A stretch of DNA of 64,000 bases from Buxus sempervirens (lineage: Eukaryota; Streptophyta; Magnoliopsida; Buxales; Buxaceae). Where the stretch lies: NCBI GenBank assembly GCA_947561395.2, contig OX387190.1, positions 21,570,858 to 21,634,857 of the forward strand, written 5' to 3'. Made by a program: the position numbers and the translations under genes. The notes under the pieces were generated by a model. That model made no database searches. It was not told where the DNA came from and saw only the letters and a list, made by a program, of their open reading frames with translations. Numbering within the stretch: the first letter of the stretch is position 1; each line of letters starts with the position of its first letter. Below, in pieces: positions 1 through 11,558 of the stretch.

Positions 1-69
1 CTGTGGGTTGAGCCGGCCGGAGGAGACGAGGGGAGGGAGGAAGATGATGAGGAGGAGGAGGAGACCCAT
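1..69 (-). CDS. N-terminus of a secreted protein (partial, runs off left edge)
   Basis: On the minus strand an ATG at position 69 opens 23 uninterrupted codons to the window edge. The peptide starts MGLLLLLIIF and continues with a Pro/Val/Ser stretch, the h-region of a secretory signal peptide, with a plausible cleavage site near VSSG. The 50 bases upstream of the ATG are rich in CTC repeats, as is common in plant 5' UTRs. The family cannot be told because only the signal peptide is present. Base composition is much more GC-rich than the DNA to its right, which fits a real exon. Chance openness of such a short stretch cannot be excluded. Confidence 0.5.
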   Translation of the reverse strand, partial: MGLLLLLIIFLPPLVSSGRLNPQ

Positions 70-1023
70 GCGGAGAGAGAGAGGAGGAGGAGTTTGATGA
101 TGGAAGACGCGTGAAGGTGATAGAGTGGCTCGTCCGTTTTTCTCCATGTTTTAAGCTTTTTTAAGGTTTCTAATTCACTTGGGCATCTGGGATTAGCGTT
201 GACTGAGGAAGCGCGGTAAGGACGCCGACATGTTAACCGGTGGGTGGTGGTGGTGGTGACAACCGCGGTGGGGTCACTTACGGGCCTTCTGCGTAGTTGA
301 AGAGCTAGGTAGACTGGGGTCATAGGTTTGCTGACGTAGGAGGGATATGGTCAACGTGACAGGAAGGGAAGATGAGAGTCTTAGCTTAGGGCTTGGTGTA
401 GTTTTATTTGTAATTTTATTAGGGGAAAATTTTATAATTTTCGTGCTAAGGGCACGTTTTGAGCAAAGAATTAAAGAATCTAAAATAAGAGTTATTAATC
501 AATTCTGAATTTTGGTTGTAGGAAAAGGATTGTCTTTTTTTTTTTGGGTTAATTGTAAAAATATTGAAAAGTATACTTTTTTTTTTAATGAAAATTATAC
601 GTGATTTTTTTTTTTTTGAGTGAAAATTATATGTGATTGCGGGATGAAATTGTCTGCTGCCATTTATTGCAGTGGACCCTACAATTTAAATGAGATTATT
701 TTACGTGGAGTATCTTATGATTAACGTTCTATTCTTATCCAAAAAAAAAATGATTAACGTTCAACATTTTCAAAAGCAAAATCTTTGCAGCCGTTTGATG
801 ATCCACATGATATCACCTCGACCAAGCTGCGAGGTTTATTATTGTAAAAAGCGACAGACGATTTCAAACATGCGATTGTATGTTGCAATTGTAGGTGTGA
901 TTAGTGAGAGGGCGGGAATAGGTGACCCACTATCTACAGGTCTTCGGTTAACAGCCTAATGACCGAAGAAATGGGTCACCGGTCGCTTCTTACTTTAATC
1001 TCATCATTTGTGATTGCATCAAT
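70..1023. other. Upstream region of the partial gene, no further gene seen
   Basis: From about 400 onward the DNA is AT-rich with poly-T runs (536-546, 581-590, 606-617). It presumably holds the promoter of the minus-strand gene at 1-69. No convincing ORF or TATA box placed with confidence. A MITE-like unit lies inside at 643-869. Confidence 0.4.
643..869. repeat. MITE-like element (GAAATCGTCTG family)
   Basis: The left end reads GATGAAATTGTCTGCTGCC and the right end, reverse-complemented, GTTTGAAATCGTCTGTCGC: imperfect terminal inverted repeats. The same terminus is seen at 3930-4098 and near 57285-57515, so it is a dispersed small family. No transposase; the superfamily is not assigned and the ends are approximate. 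Confidence 0.35.
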
Positions 1024-1193
1024 GCAATCACAAATGATTTTCATTCAGGGGAAAGGTTTGGAAATTGAGATAAAAGGAAAGTGAGAATCAGCTCTTAAAC
1101 TTATCTTTGCAATCACAAATGATTTTCATTCATGGGAAAGGTTTGGAAATTGAGATAAAAGGAAAGTGAGAATCAGCTCTTAAATTTATCTTT
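1024..1193. repeat. 85-bp tandem direct duplication
   Basis: Two almost identical 85-bp copies start at 1024 and 1109. Both contain the words GCAATCACAAATGATTTTC and GAAAGTGAGAATCAGCTC and differ at only a few positions. The second copy ends about 5 bp before the target site of the solo LTR at 1204. Confidence 0.9.
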
Positions 1194-1203
1194 GCTACAC
1201 TTG

Positions 1204-3849
1204 TGTAGCAAACCGGTCAAAAGAAAGTAATAATAAACATAATATTGAACTTAGTCAACTTTTGACTGGTCAAGGGTCATTCCATTTGGGGATTTTAATT
1301 GGTGCTAGTGTAAAACTCTCCCTTGTGGCACATACACATTAGAAAGCCTTTATTTTGAAAGAGATGAAACCCAAAAAGGGGGAGAATACCGTACTCTCCA
1401 AACCTTTTGTCCCTTGCCCTAAAAGAGTCAAAACCGTACTCTCTCCAAACCTATTTGTCCCTTTGCTTTCTTTTACTCTTCCTCAAGAAGCACAAAACCG
1501 TAGGTAAGCCTTGTCATTTTTTCAAGCTCTCTATACCTCCTTCCAAGTTTCTTATTATTTTTTTATTTATCTATTTCTTCAATGCTGATTATAGGAGGAT
1601 TAGAAGAAGAAAAGAAGGAATAGGAGAAACCCTAAGAGATTTGCAGCTGGATTAAGGTAAGGGTTTTACTTTCATTTAGATGATGAAAAATGTGAGATCT
1701 TTGATAAAATAACTACTAGGAATTTTAATTAATTTCTGCATGCTTGTTAAATTGTTGTGGGGTTTAATCTGAATTTTAAATAATTTCTGCACATTGTTAA
1801 ATCATTGTGGGATTTAATCTTTTGTTTGTGATGTTTATTTAAATATTAAAGCCTAGTTGATTTTTACATCTTGTAGTGTTTTCCAATAGTTAATTTAGGA
1901 AATATATATATGGCTATACTCGTTGAATGATAATGTCATGACTCATTTTTTTATTATTTTTATGTGATCGTTAAATGGCAATGTACATGATTCACCTTTT
2001 TGATTGCTTTTACATGATCATTGAATAACAGTGTTAATGATTCAATTTTTTTATTGTTTTCTACGTGATACGTTTTCTGCAGGATTCACCTTTTTCTGTT
2101 TTAGGTGATTTGTTTTCTTGTGCTGCCATATTGCTTTAATGGCAAAGGACAATTTTTATATATAGTAAAACAAAAAAAAAAGTGAAATATTACCCATAAA
2201 AACAAAAAAACAAAAAGGTGAAAGGATGTTACAGGGCTGTCTTGAGATTCACATGGCTGTGGCTGCTTTTCACCTAATCATGCTAATGGCAATGAGACCA
2301 TGTAGAACCATCCTATTTTAACATATCATGGTCATAAGGCTATTTGAGATCATGGTAATCATTCAATGATGCCATGAGTTCTCTTTTGTCATCACATAAC
2401 CCATTGAATCACCAGATAACTTACTTGTCACATTGACTCATACTTACTTATATCTTTCTTAAAAACATCACAGGGCTACAGTAGCCATGGATTTTTATTT
2501 GTATTTTCAAATAATGCATGGCTTCCGTGGTATGGCTTTGGCCACATTCTCATAACAGAATTGGCTAAAAAGCCATGGCTTAAAGTCAACTCATATCAAA
2601 CCTTTTAGTTCATAGTGTCAATCACATACAATTATTTTAATTGCATATAACCTTGAGGGTGTGAAATTTCAGATGTGGATTTACATTTTAATAGAATGTT
2701 GATTCCAACTTCAATTCTAACATGCCTAGTTATCAATGTGGAATGTATGCTATGCGGTGTTTTGCCATATTATGAGTGTAGTTATTTTGTCCTTGTAAAG
2801 ATTATACTATAATTGTTGTGTTATCATTTATAAGAGCCAATAGTTATTTGTTATCTCTGGTTACAATTTATTCGGTTCAAGAAAGGTATTCTTTTAAGCT
2901 TGGGTGATTATAGTAGATCATAAGAATTGTGACAAAATTTCTAATCATGATACTGTGTGGTCAATTGTAAATAAGGAATTGACATGTTGATAAATAACGT
3001 AACCGTATATCTTTATTTTAGTGATTACTCATGAAGAATGATCATCTTAGTGATAAGTTGGTGTTCTTGGGGTTTGAGTCCCTAAATTTTAAGGAATAAG
3101 GTTGGGCGCTTGTGTCCCATGGGTTGAAAGCCCCTAAAACTATGATGTACACGTGGAGTTTATGAAAGTCTGATCCCTGCTATATTAAAGTGGGATCCAA
3201 GAGCTTGATCGAAATTCTGGTTAGATTTGATATGAGAATCATTAGAATAAAGACCCCCATAATTTGTATTTCATAATATAATAATTAATTAATTGACACT
3301 GATGCTGTGCACTTAAATGAATTATTATGATGTTTATGTTGAATGCATATAATGTGGAACATCATGAATTATCGTGCAAAATCTAATTATATCAATTTTA
3401 TGCATAGAATGAGATTTGTTATGTTTAAACTTAATTGACTAGAGATTTTACATTATTAGTTCATATAAATTAAAGTAAATCTTCTTACTGGGCTGTGAGC
3501 TCACCCCTTTGCGGAAATAAACAATTTCAGGTCAGTTGCAGGACCAGAGTTGGAAGAAGCCTAAGTGAAAGTTCATGAAGTTCTATGGCTAATAGTTTAA
3601 TAGTATTAGAATCCTTGGATTTAGATGTCGTATTATTAAGGATTTATTTTATTTCAATTGGGTTTGTTAATTTGAGATTTTATGTTATGATGGGTTGTTG
3701 AAGACATTTTCCTAGATTTTATTAGGTATTATTACTGTCATCTTGGGGATTGTGTTATTTTTATAAATTAGTGTTATTGGTATTTTTAAGTCACGTTTCG
3801 GTGCTTTGCGATCATACTATTTTATGTGACCAAAGATCGGGGCGTGACA
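1204..3849 (+). mobile_element. Solo LTR (2646 bp) with TSD ACTTG
   Basis: The unit starts TGTAGCAAACC and ends CGTGACA, the TG...CA ends of an LTR. It is flanked by the 5-bp direct repeat ACTTG (1199-1203 and 3850-3854). No retrotransposon ORF lies inside and there is no second copy in the window, so it is best explained as a solo LTR left by LTR-LTR recombination. The GGGGCGTGACA-type 3' end resembles plant Ty3/gypsy LTRs, but the lineage is not assignable. Orientation is inferred from that end only. Confidence 0.7.
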
Positions 3850-3929
3850 ACTTGTCCCTATTTGTAATTAATGTGATGAGATTAAAACCTGTCCTTACTT
3901 GTAATGTGATGACTAAAGTTGGGAGTGAT

Positions 3930-4098
3930 GGGAGTGAAATCGTCTGCAAAGCAGACTGATTTGACCGTGAGATGCTGCCAACTGACACATTTACATAAAT
4001 GAAAAAAATATGACCGTGAGATGCTCCACATGGCAGCATCTCACGGCGATTGCAGTCTGCAAGGCAATAAGGCATTGCAGACGATATCATTCGATCCC
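3930..4098. repeat. MITE-like element with internal inverted repeats
   Basis: Left end GGGAGTGAAATCGTCTGC is matched in inverse by a right end containing GCAGACGATATCATTCG and GATCCC. Inside, GTGAGATGCTGCCA and GTGAGATGCTCC face a complementary TGGCAGCATCTCAC, giving a secondary hairpin. Similar words recur at 57330-57460. Non-coding; superfamily not assigned. Confidence 0.5.
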
Positions 4099-5776
4099 TA
4101 AAGTTGTATTTAATAGTATGAAGACATATACCCTGTTATTAGTATTCTAGGATGATTTAAAATTGTATTTAAACTTGTATAATGATTACTAGGATACATG
4201 TATGTTTTAATCATTATTGTAGAATACAAATTCAATCATTATGATACAAGTTTTGGGTATAACCCTCTAAATGTTGAGTGTAACTTTAATCTTTGTGCTT
4301 AAATCTTGCCATTATAATCCAAATCATTGTGGTTAAATCTTCTCATTACATGTTTCTATTGCCTTTATCTTAAACTTTTAAAAAATTTTCCTTAATATTT
4401 AAAAAGGTACATGTTTACTTTTTCTAAAGTTTCCCAGTACTAATGTTTAAGAGGAGAATTCTATTTGCCTTTGTAACAAGCGCTATACTTTTATAATTTT
4501 GATTGTAAGGATATGTTTAGGGCGTAGAATATTAAAGAATCCAAAATGAGTATTTGATTGCTTAGAATTTTCAATAATTGACAAAGTAAGGATATTTCAT
4601 ACCAGCCACTGAATGGAATAATTTATGAAAGTCTTTATTCTCAATAGTAAAATATTTGAATATTTAAAAAGATTTAAGTTTCAGAAGTTTGACCTAAGTT
4701 TTTCTATAGCTTAACCTTCTAATAAAAAAAAATAAAGAAATCAAGGTGATTTGACTATAGACTTTCTATCATTTTTCTTTCATTTTTAAAAGTTGCCGAC
4801 ATTTTAAATGTTGCCCACTTTCAAAAGCAGTTGAATATAAATTGTAATTAATGTGGGTCCTACATTAAAGAATGTATTGGTTAGAATTTTAAAGAAATAC
4901 TGATACATGGAGATACGTATGATCTTACGTACTTCTGTTGCTTTTCAAACACTTCATCCCCTCCCTCCACACAAACGCACCGGCAAAGGGCACCAAAAGA
5001 AAAGTAAAAAAAAAAAAGAAAAAGATGGGACCCTTCATTCTAAAGGCATAACAAAGCCTGAGTTGGAAAGTAAGAAAGGCACTTTTCTTTCATTTTTTTT
5101 CCTTTTATTTTGAGAGCCCTTCTTAGAAAAATAGAGCTCTATTGAAAAATTACTTTCCGACATTTTCAATGAATCAGACATGAATTTCGATAGAAAAATC
5201 AACTATTACATAAGCTAAACCTATAATATAAAAATTACAGTATTTGCATTTTTTTTCCTATATGTTTTTTTCTTTCATTCTCCTTTCTTCATCACTTCAT
5301 AGTTTTTACGTAGTGGCAATACTGTATAGTTCCTTTTCTATCCATGTTTTATATTTGCAATCTTGAATTAATATGTTGTTTTTTCATCATAATATTCAAT
5401 TAATTTAGTCAATTTGCCAATTTTTTTAAAGTTTTTCCTTTTTATTAAGAAGAATATTAAACATATTTTTTACTTTTACTGTTTTGCGTCAATATTTGAC
5501 ATTTCATTTTCATGAGTGTGATACAAGTTTTAAAATTAGCTTTATAATATTATAGATATTTATCAATTGTTTTATGCTTCTAAAATTTGTTAAAATTATT
5601 TGTTTGGTTAGAATTCTATGGTCTACTCTCATTCACTCAAATATATATATATATATACCCATCCATTGATTCAAACATACAGCCAAGGTCCACCTAATTT
5701 ATTATATTGTATTAACAATAGTAACTAAATTGTCGTATATATGTTAAGACAAAACATACATATTCACACGCCATAG
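4099..5776. other. AT-rich spacer, no gene seen
   Basis: AT-rich DNA with poly-A/T runs and a short (AT)n microsatellite at 5642-5658. Open frames here are short, lack recognizable domains and look fortuitous. Confidence 0.5.
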
Positions 5777-6142
5777 TGCCACGGGTTGGGCGCTTGCCAT
5801 TTGACCCAAAAGCTTAAGATGCTAGGTGATGCTGCCTACCCACCCTTATATGGCTCAAGATCTCCCTTTTCCTATCTGATGTGGGACTAAGGCCCATAAA
5901 ATTCTCCCCCACTCGAATCCAGTTTCACCCTCGAAGCGGGTTAGACCACACTGCCTGCTGTGCCTTGAAGTGTTTGGCGTGGAACCGGGTCAGGAATTGG
6001 GCTGCTCCGATACCACTTGTCACAGGCTGGGCGCTTGCCATTCGACCCAAAAGCTTAAGCTGTTAGGTGATGCTGCCTACCCACCCTTATATGGCCCAAG
6101 ATCTCCCTTTTCCTATCTGATGCATGACGGAGACCCGTGACA
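5777..6142 (-). mobile_element. TRIM: miniature LTR retrotransposon
   Basis: Two direct repeats of about 125 bp (5777-5901 and 6018-6142) share GGCGCTTGCCAT, GACCCAAAAGCTTAAG and the following block. They flank about 115 bp of internal DNA. On the minus strand, two bases inside the right-hand repeat, is TGGTATCGGAGC (6015-6004). This differs by one base from the initiator-Met tRNA primer-binding site TGGTATCAGAGC used by many plant LTR elements. A purine tract (GTGGGGGAGAA) lies beside the other repeat, as expected of a polypurine tract. No coding capacity; the flanking ATAG repeat is imperfect as a target duplication. Confidence 0.68.
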
Positions 6143-6558
6143 ATAGGCTCCCAAGAAATATTTCTTGGCTCCAATCCTACAGTGAGATACTCATGATTGT
6201 ATGAGGCAATAGAAAGATAGTAAAATTTTAAAATTTATCGTATCTTATGGTTTTCTCCAACATAAATTTAAAATGAAAATTTTCAAAACCTAGCAAATAC
6301 TTCTTCAACCTAACAAACACCTGAAGAATATTATGAATAATATATATATACACACACGCATGTATTTATGTATGTATATGTATCAATGTAGTATAATTAT
6401 GAACGACTTTAATTATTTAAACACTTTTATTGACATATATCTTGATTGACTTGTGTAGACACCCCAAATTGCACTACAAAATAAGAAAATAATTGAAAAT
6501 TTTAATTGGAATTTAAAACAGGTCAAAATTGCATAAAATTTCATCAATCATGCATTAC

Positions 6559-6659
6559 CCGTATTTTACTTACGGGCTGATCTCACCCGTAATTCCTATA
6601 TGGGCATGCTGCGCCCGTATTAAGAATGCGGACACCACTTGCCCGCAATATATTTACGG
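6559..6659. promoter_or_regulatory. Dyad array: CCG/CGG half-sites every 14 bp (LTR A)
   Basis: CCG occurs at 6559, 6587, 6615 and 6643. CGG (TGG in one case) occurs at 6573, 6601, 6629 and 6657. The eight half-sites therefore alternate orientation exactly every 14 bp. Flanking bases extend the symmetry to CCCGTA...TACGGG in the first unit. The array lies about 200 bp upstream of the TATA box in U3, where enhancers usually sit. Its function is unknown. Confidence 0.7.
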
Positions 6660-6861
6660 GCGCAGGAGATTTATGCGAATTTGATCCTTGCTCGATTTTT
6701 GAGCCTTATCTTCAGTACAATATTTCTTTAGATGAGCGAATTATCTCTTTTATTCGTTCGAATTATCCTTGTTGGCCATGGATGGGCATTATCCCTATTT
6801 TTCAATCCAATCTGGTGGATCATGGTATATCCCTCTGGACCAGCCTTAGCCCTGGGTTTGC

Positions 6862-6871
6862 CTATAAATAG
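6862..6871 (+). promoter_or_regulatory. TATA box of LTR A
   Basis: CTATAAATAG preceded by TGC and followed by AGG. The same context occurs in LTRs B, C, D and E, which marks the U3/R promoter of the family. Confidence 0.75.
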
Positions 6872-8011
6872 AGGTGAGATCCTTAAGCAAAGCGCCATGA
6901 AAATTTGAAGTCCAAGGAGCTCCAAGAGAAGAGAGGAATCCCTGCTGCTTTGCTTGCTCAATCCAAGTAAGTCCCTTTTCCCTTTTATTTTCTGTCTTCA
7001 ATTCTAGAGATAATAGGATCTTCTCCATTGCTGTAGAATAAGGCCATCTTGTACTTGTATTCTCAAACCTGCCTCCAAGTACCTCAAGAATCCTCTCTAG
7101 TCGTAAAACGTGAAGAGAGAGCTAGGGGAAAGGGGAACAGGTGGATCCCTAGAATAGAACCCCATATCTGGTTTTCTCCTTTTTTCTAGAATAAGGCCTT
7201 TGAGTGTGATTGTATACCCAAACCTATCTCTAAGTACCTCAAAAATCTTCTCTAGCCGTAAAACGTGAAGAGAGAGCTAGGGGAAAAGAGAACAGGTGGA
7301 TCCATAGGGTAGACCTCCATGTGCTCTAATTTGTGAGATATGGCTGCTTTGAATAACCTGATCATGTTTTAATGGTTTTTATTTTGAATCTGAATGAATC
7401 ATATGAATCCATGATGTTTATAACATGAGATCCCCACTTTTTTCTAGAATTTGGATTTTCACCACTTTTGCACCTACAGCTCTGTTTTCGTGATTTTTGT
7501 GATATTAGGCTAAGATCCTTGATCTATATGATAGATCTGGATTCAGAGGCCTGAAAATAACTTCTAGGGTTTCATGATGTTGTTTTTGAATCCTTTTTCA
7601 CTTTTGAGAGAAGACCCTACGGTCTAAGTTCTCCCCTTTTGATGTTCTTCATCAACGTGGGTATTTTTAGTTTTGATTTCTTGATTTAATGTGAAATTTG
7701 GGCTATATCTATGTCCTGGAATGTTCAAGTTCAATTCTGCAATATTTTATAAAAATCATATTTTTCTAGATTTCCAGAATTTAACTTGAAGCCAGATTTT
7801 TTAAGTTTTCATTTTAGATTGGTTTTATTTGATTTTATCTCAATTTTATTTTAATCATGAAACCCTAGGAATGGTATGATCATATTTGAAAATTCTAAAT
7901 CAATCAGGCTATTCATATGAAAAAAACCATACACTTTTGTCTTTTTGTGATTTTTGTAGCAAGCCTTTTTTATTTTTAACATGAACAATGCCTGGCAACC
8001 ACCTTGTGTAG

Positions 8012-8046
8012 ATGAATAGGGGTGCCTAACACCTTCCCCTATTCAT
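8012..8046 (+). other. Conserved RNA hairpin in LTR A
   Basis: Perfect 11-bp arms ATGAATAGGGG / CCCCTATTCAT enclose a 13-base loop containing GCCTAACACC. The same hairpin with altered but pairing arms is found in LTRs B (11339), C (17452, minus) and E (62070). Confidence 0.65.
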
Positions 8047-9125
8047 AACCTAATCCCCTTACCCATCTCTGGTTGTTTTTTTAATAGGGTTATTTTTACC
8101 CTAAATTTGCCTTTTTGTGCTTATTTGATATTTTGGTATCCATTCACACCTAAACAGAATGATGGCGACTCTGTGTTTTTTACCAATCCCGTGTGATGAT
8201 CAGGAAGTCATTGAATTGATTTTCCCATGTCTCACAACTTGGAATTATTATCTAGTAACTATTTGTTAATTTATACCGACCCCTAAAATACACAATTATT
8301 TCAAATGCAAGATATGATTTATACTATTATTTAAAGCACAAACTACCTAAAGTGTTTTTTATTTCCACATACAAGAATATCCTCTTCTAAAATCTTTAAT
8401 TTCAAAAATATCCTTTTTTTTATTAGTGATATGAGTCATTTAATATATTATGCACCTTGTAGACTTCTTCTCCAAAACTTATCTAAGTAAAAGAATTTTA
8501 ATAATTGGAATTACTAATAACATCCTACAAAATTAAACTTCTTGTCTAAATAGTATGTATCTAACTCCAAGGGGACGTTTGGTAGAGATTATAGATTGCA
8601 ATAATGTGTTTTCAACCCTAATAACAAGAGGAAGATCTACAATATATAATACGGTTCATACTCCATATTCTAGTGTAGACACCCAAAAATTGCACGATTT
8701 TTGATAAATCTTGAAGGAGAGAAATATTTTATTGAATTTTCAATTCTTAGCATTGGGTTTGAGATCCTTAACCCATTTGAATCCAAAGCCGCAAAGGAAA
8801 AGGCCCGAATTCAATCTTTTATGCAAAGTCAAACTTTTTCGGGTTGAATTTTGTTGACTTTTGACCCCAGAAAATGAAATATTTTTTAAAGCAAGATTTG
8901 AAGATAATTTTTCCCGGTAATTAGGTTTTTAGCAATGTTATTGCATAAATGAATTTTTTGAGATTTTAAATCTTGACAAATACCTTTGTATCAACATGTT
9001 GAATCTTTTTACCGGACCTGAAAAACTGGAATTTAGCCTGGAACTGGAAAGTTGACTTTTTATTCACTTGGAATTTGGGTCTGGAAATATTTTTAATGGA
9101 CTCAAATGGGGGGGGGGGGTGTTTG

Positions 9126-9207
9126 CTTATTTACATGTAATATCTTAAGTAAATGGAGATTAAAAAATACGAGGACATTTACTTAAACGATATTACATGT
9201 AAATAAG
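9126..9207. repeat. Long inverted repeat in U3 of LTR B
   Basis: Arms of about 30 bp beginning CTTATTTACATGTAATATC face the inverse GATATTACATGTAAATAAG across about 20 bases. The element recurs almost unchanged in LTR E (60019-60100). Confidence 0.8.
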
Positions 9208-9253
9208 CCTGGCCTGTGCAGTTAAGGCTCAAAACCAACCAAAAAGGTGTTAA

Positions 9254-9514
9254 CCGTACTGAATGTGCGGTTTTGGTTAATTTGGTCTGAACCGCCCTGT
9301 ATGTACGGTTGCAACCGCACACACAGCACGGTTGATATTCATGCTTGTTGCGTGAGCTGCCACGTGGCTTCCGGAAGCTTCAGCCGTTGAGACACGTCGA
9401 CAGCAATCATGACGAGCGTAACTGAATTGAACCGCCGTGTATGTGCGGTTTGGTTGAATTTGCATGGAAACCGTATTAGAGTGACGGTTCTGTGAAACCG
9501 CACTGAGTATACGG
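9254..9514. promoter_or_regulatory. Dyad array: CCG-N11-CGG units with irregular period (LTR B)
   Basis: Six dyads have CCG at 9254, 9292, 9315, 9432, 9471 and 9498, each followed by CGG exactly 14 bp later. Arms here read AACCG...CGGTT. Unit spacing is 38, 23, 117, 39 and 27 bp, looser than in A, D and E, but the 11-base interior is always kept. The TATA box lies about 200 bp downstream. Confidence 0.65.
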
Positions 9515-11558
9515 TTTTGGCTGTTTCGGGGATTTGCAAAATGGCTCAATTTCTGAGCCTTATTTACGCATATTACCTCTCTCTCAAGGACTTGAACTCC
9601 CTATTTCACCCTCCGAAACTTGCTGAATTACTCCAATTCAAGCCTTGAAGGAGAATTGGAATAATCTAGAAGGCTTTTTTGGCCTACCTTTGGGACTCTT
9701 TTACCCTTGGCTTTGCCTATAAATAGAGGGGTCCTCCTCTTGCAAATGGCTGATAATTTGAAGCTTGGAAGCTCTGCAAGAAGAGAGGAAACTCTGCTGG
9801 ATTGCTGCCTCAAGTACTCAAGTCATCAAAGGTAAAGCTCCATTTGGTTTTATTGCCTCCTCTTTACATTTCCAACTCCCAACTTCTACCTTTCTGTAGT
9901 GTAAGGCCTTGGGTGTTGTTTTATAGCCCCAAACCTCTTCCAAAGTACCTGGGAATCCTCTCTAGCCGTAAAACGTGAAGAGAGAGCATTGGGAAAAGGA
10001 AGATGGGATGGATCCTTTAGGATTAGAACCTAAATGTGATGAAGAGCATGTTTAATGGTTATTTTGAACCTATGGTTGCTTTTCTAATTTGATCATGTTT
10101 TAGATTTGGAGAAGAGATGTGATCCATGCTATCTATAGCAATGGATTTTAATTTTCTCCTAGATATGTGTTTTTACCAATATCACACACTTTTTCACTGT
10201 TTTGCATCAAATAGGCTAGATCTTGGATTCTCCATGCTCAATATGGAAAATCTGAGATCTCTAGCCTTAGAATGAATTTTTAGGACTTCATGAGTTGTTT
10301 TTCACAATTTCAAGTTATTTTGGTCGAATCTACTTGCACACATGCACTGGTTTCACACTTTTACTCAAGGTTTTTCAAAACAGGGCAGCATCTGTACCAT
10401 GTCTTAGAATGCTCATAACTTCATCTTCCGGATGAATTTTTGAGTGATTCTAAAGACATGTGATAGATGGGAAAGCCTACTTTGTATCTGGAAATTTTCA
10501 TTCATTTTTATGAAGCCAATTTTTGACACCATCTGTTCAAAGTCTGTAAGTCAGTTCAGCCCAGATTGCTGAACTTGCCGCTTTGATGGTGCACCGTTTG
10601 CTCAATTTTAATCCGTTTTGAGTGATTCTAATTTCTGAGTTTTCCTTAAGAAGTCTATTTTCATTTCCAACTGGTTTCAGCAGATTTCGATTTGATTTGA
10701 GGCTTGTGTGCTAGATTGACTCAGAACTGATCTCTGGCACAGTCCAGAGCTAATCTGTGGTCTTCTAGGCCTGTTCAAGAGAGCACACAAGCCACATCTG
10801 GATATAGTTTGGGGTGAGGCTTATTTCTTTGGAAAGATGGCACCACATACTTCCTCCATACCAATTTTCATGGATTTGTATTGAGCCAAACTCCACGAAT
10901 AGGACTTTGAAAATGCCTACTCATCGCTTTTTCTGAGTTATAAACAGCAGATTTCAGATGTGGATTTCTCTCTCATTTTAAGTCGGATTGAGCTGAATTT
11001 TTTACTGCATACTCTACTATATACCAGTTTTCAAATGGCTTTGGTTTCATTGGATTTGGATTTAAATTGAGTGAGTTATGGTTAATCGAAGCTTTCAAGT
11101 TCTCATAATCTGATTTTTCCAGATTTGCCTTGAATTGATTTTGCTTCAATTTTTACCTTGATTTTTATTCACTCATGAAGTTCTAAGAGGTGATATATCC
11201 ATGGAGAGAGTTCATATTTATTGGACTACTCATGTGGAATAATTACTTACATTTTGCTTATTTTTAAGCATCCTTTGTTTTTTTTTATTAGTAAACAATC
11301 TTTAGCATAAGCAAGCATGTGGCAACCGTCTTAGACGGATGAGTGGGGGTGCCTAACACCTTCCCCTGCTCATAAATAATTCCCCTTACCTGATCTCTGG
11401 ATTTTTCCTGGTATAGAGCTACTTTGGCTCTATTTGGCATAAATGATCCCTTTGGTGTCCATTCACACCTTAAGATGGATGGTGGCGACTCTTTACATTT
11501 ATCGATCCCCGCGTGACGATATCGGAGGTCATCCTAGGTGACATTTCCATGTCTCACA

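Larger units (their letters stand above)
6454..8236 (+). mobile_element. Solo LTR A (1783 bp) with TSD ACTTG
   Basis: Starts TGTAGACACCCC and ends GTCTCACA, flanked by ACTTG (6449-6453 and 8237-8241). It carries a U3 dyad array (6559-6659), a TATA box CTATAAATAG at 6862, a GTAAG-type splice donor in the leader about 100 bp further on, the shared motif CCGTAAAACGTGAAG twice (7102 and 7256, the first with a T for C), a conserved hairpin (8012-8046) and the U5 decamer TGGCGACTCT at 8163-8172. No coding region. It shares these landmarks with LTRs B-E, one of which (E) is followed by a real primer-binding site, so the group is an LTR superfamily. Confidence 0.85.
8674..11558 (+). mobile_element. 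Solo LTR B (2885 bp) with TSD TCTAG
   Basis: Starts TGTAGACACCC and ends GTCTCACA, flanked by TCTAG (8669-8673 and 11559-11563). Contents: a long U3 inverted repeat (9126-9207), a dyad array (9254-9514), TATA box TATAAATA at 9718, a leader splice-donor-like site near 9830, CCGTAAAACGTGAAG at 9966, a hairpin at 11339-11373 and U5 TGGCGACTCT at 11483. Its first 500 bp are nearly collinear with LTR E at 59573, so B and E are the closest pair in the window. Non-coding. Confidence 0.87.

Noticed and set aside
5777-6142. Cassandra-type TRIM with 5S rRNA promoter
   Set aside because: No 5S rRNA internal promoter sequence is visible in either repeat, so it is called only a TRIM.
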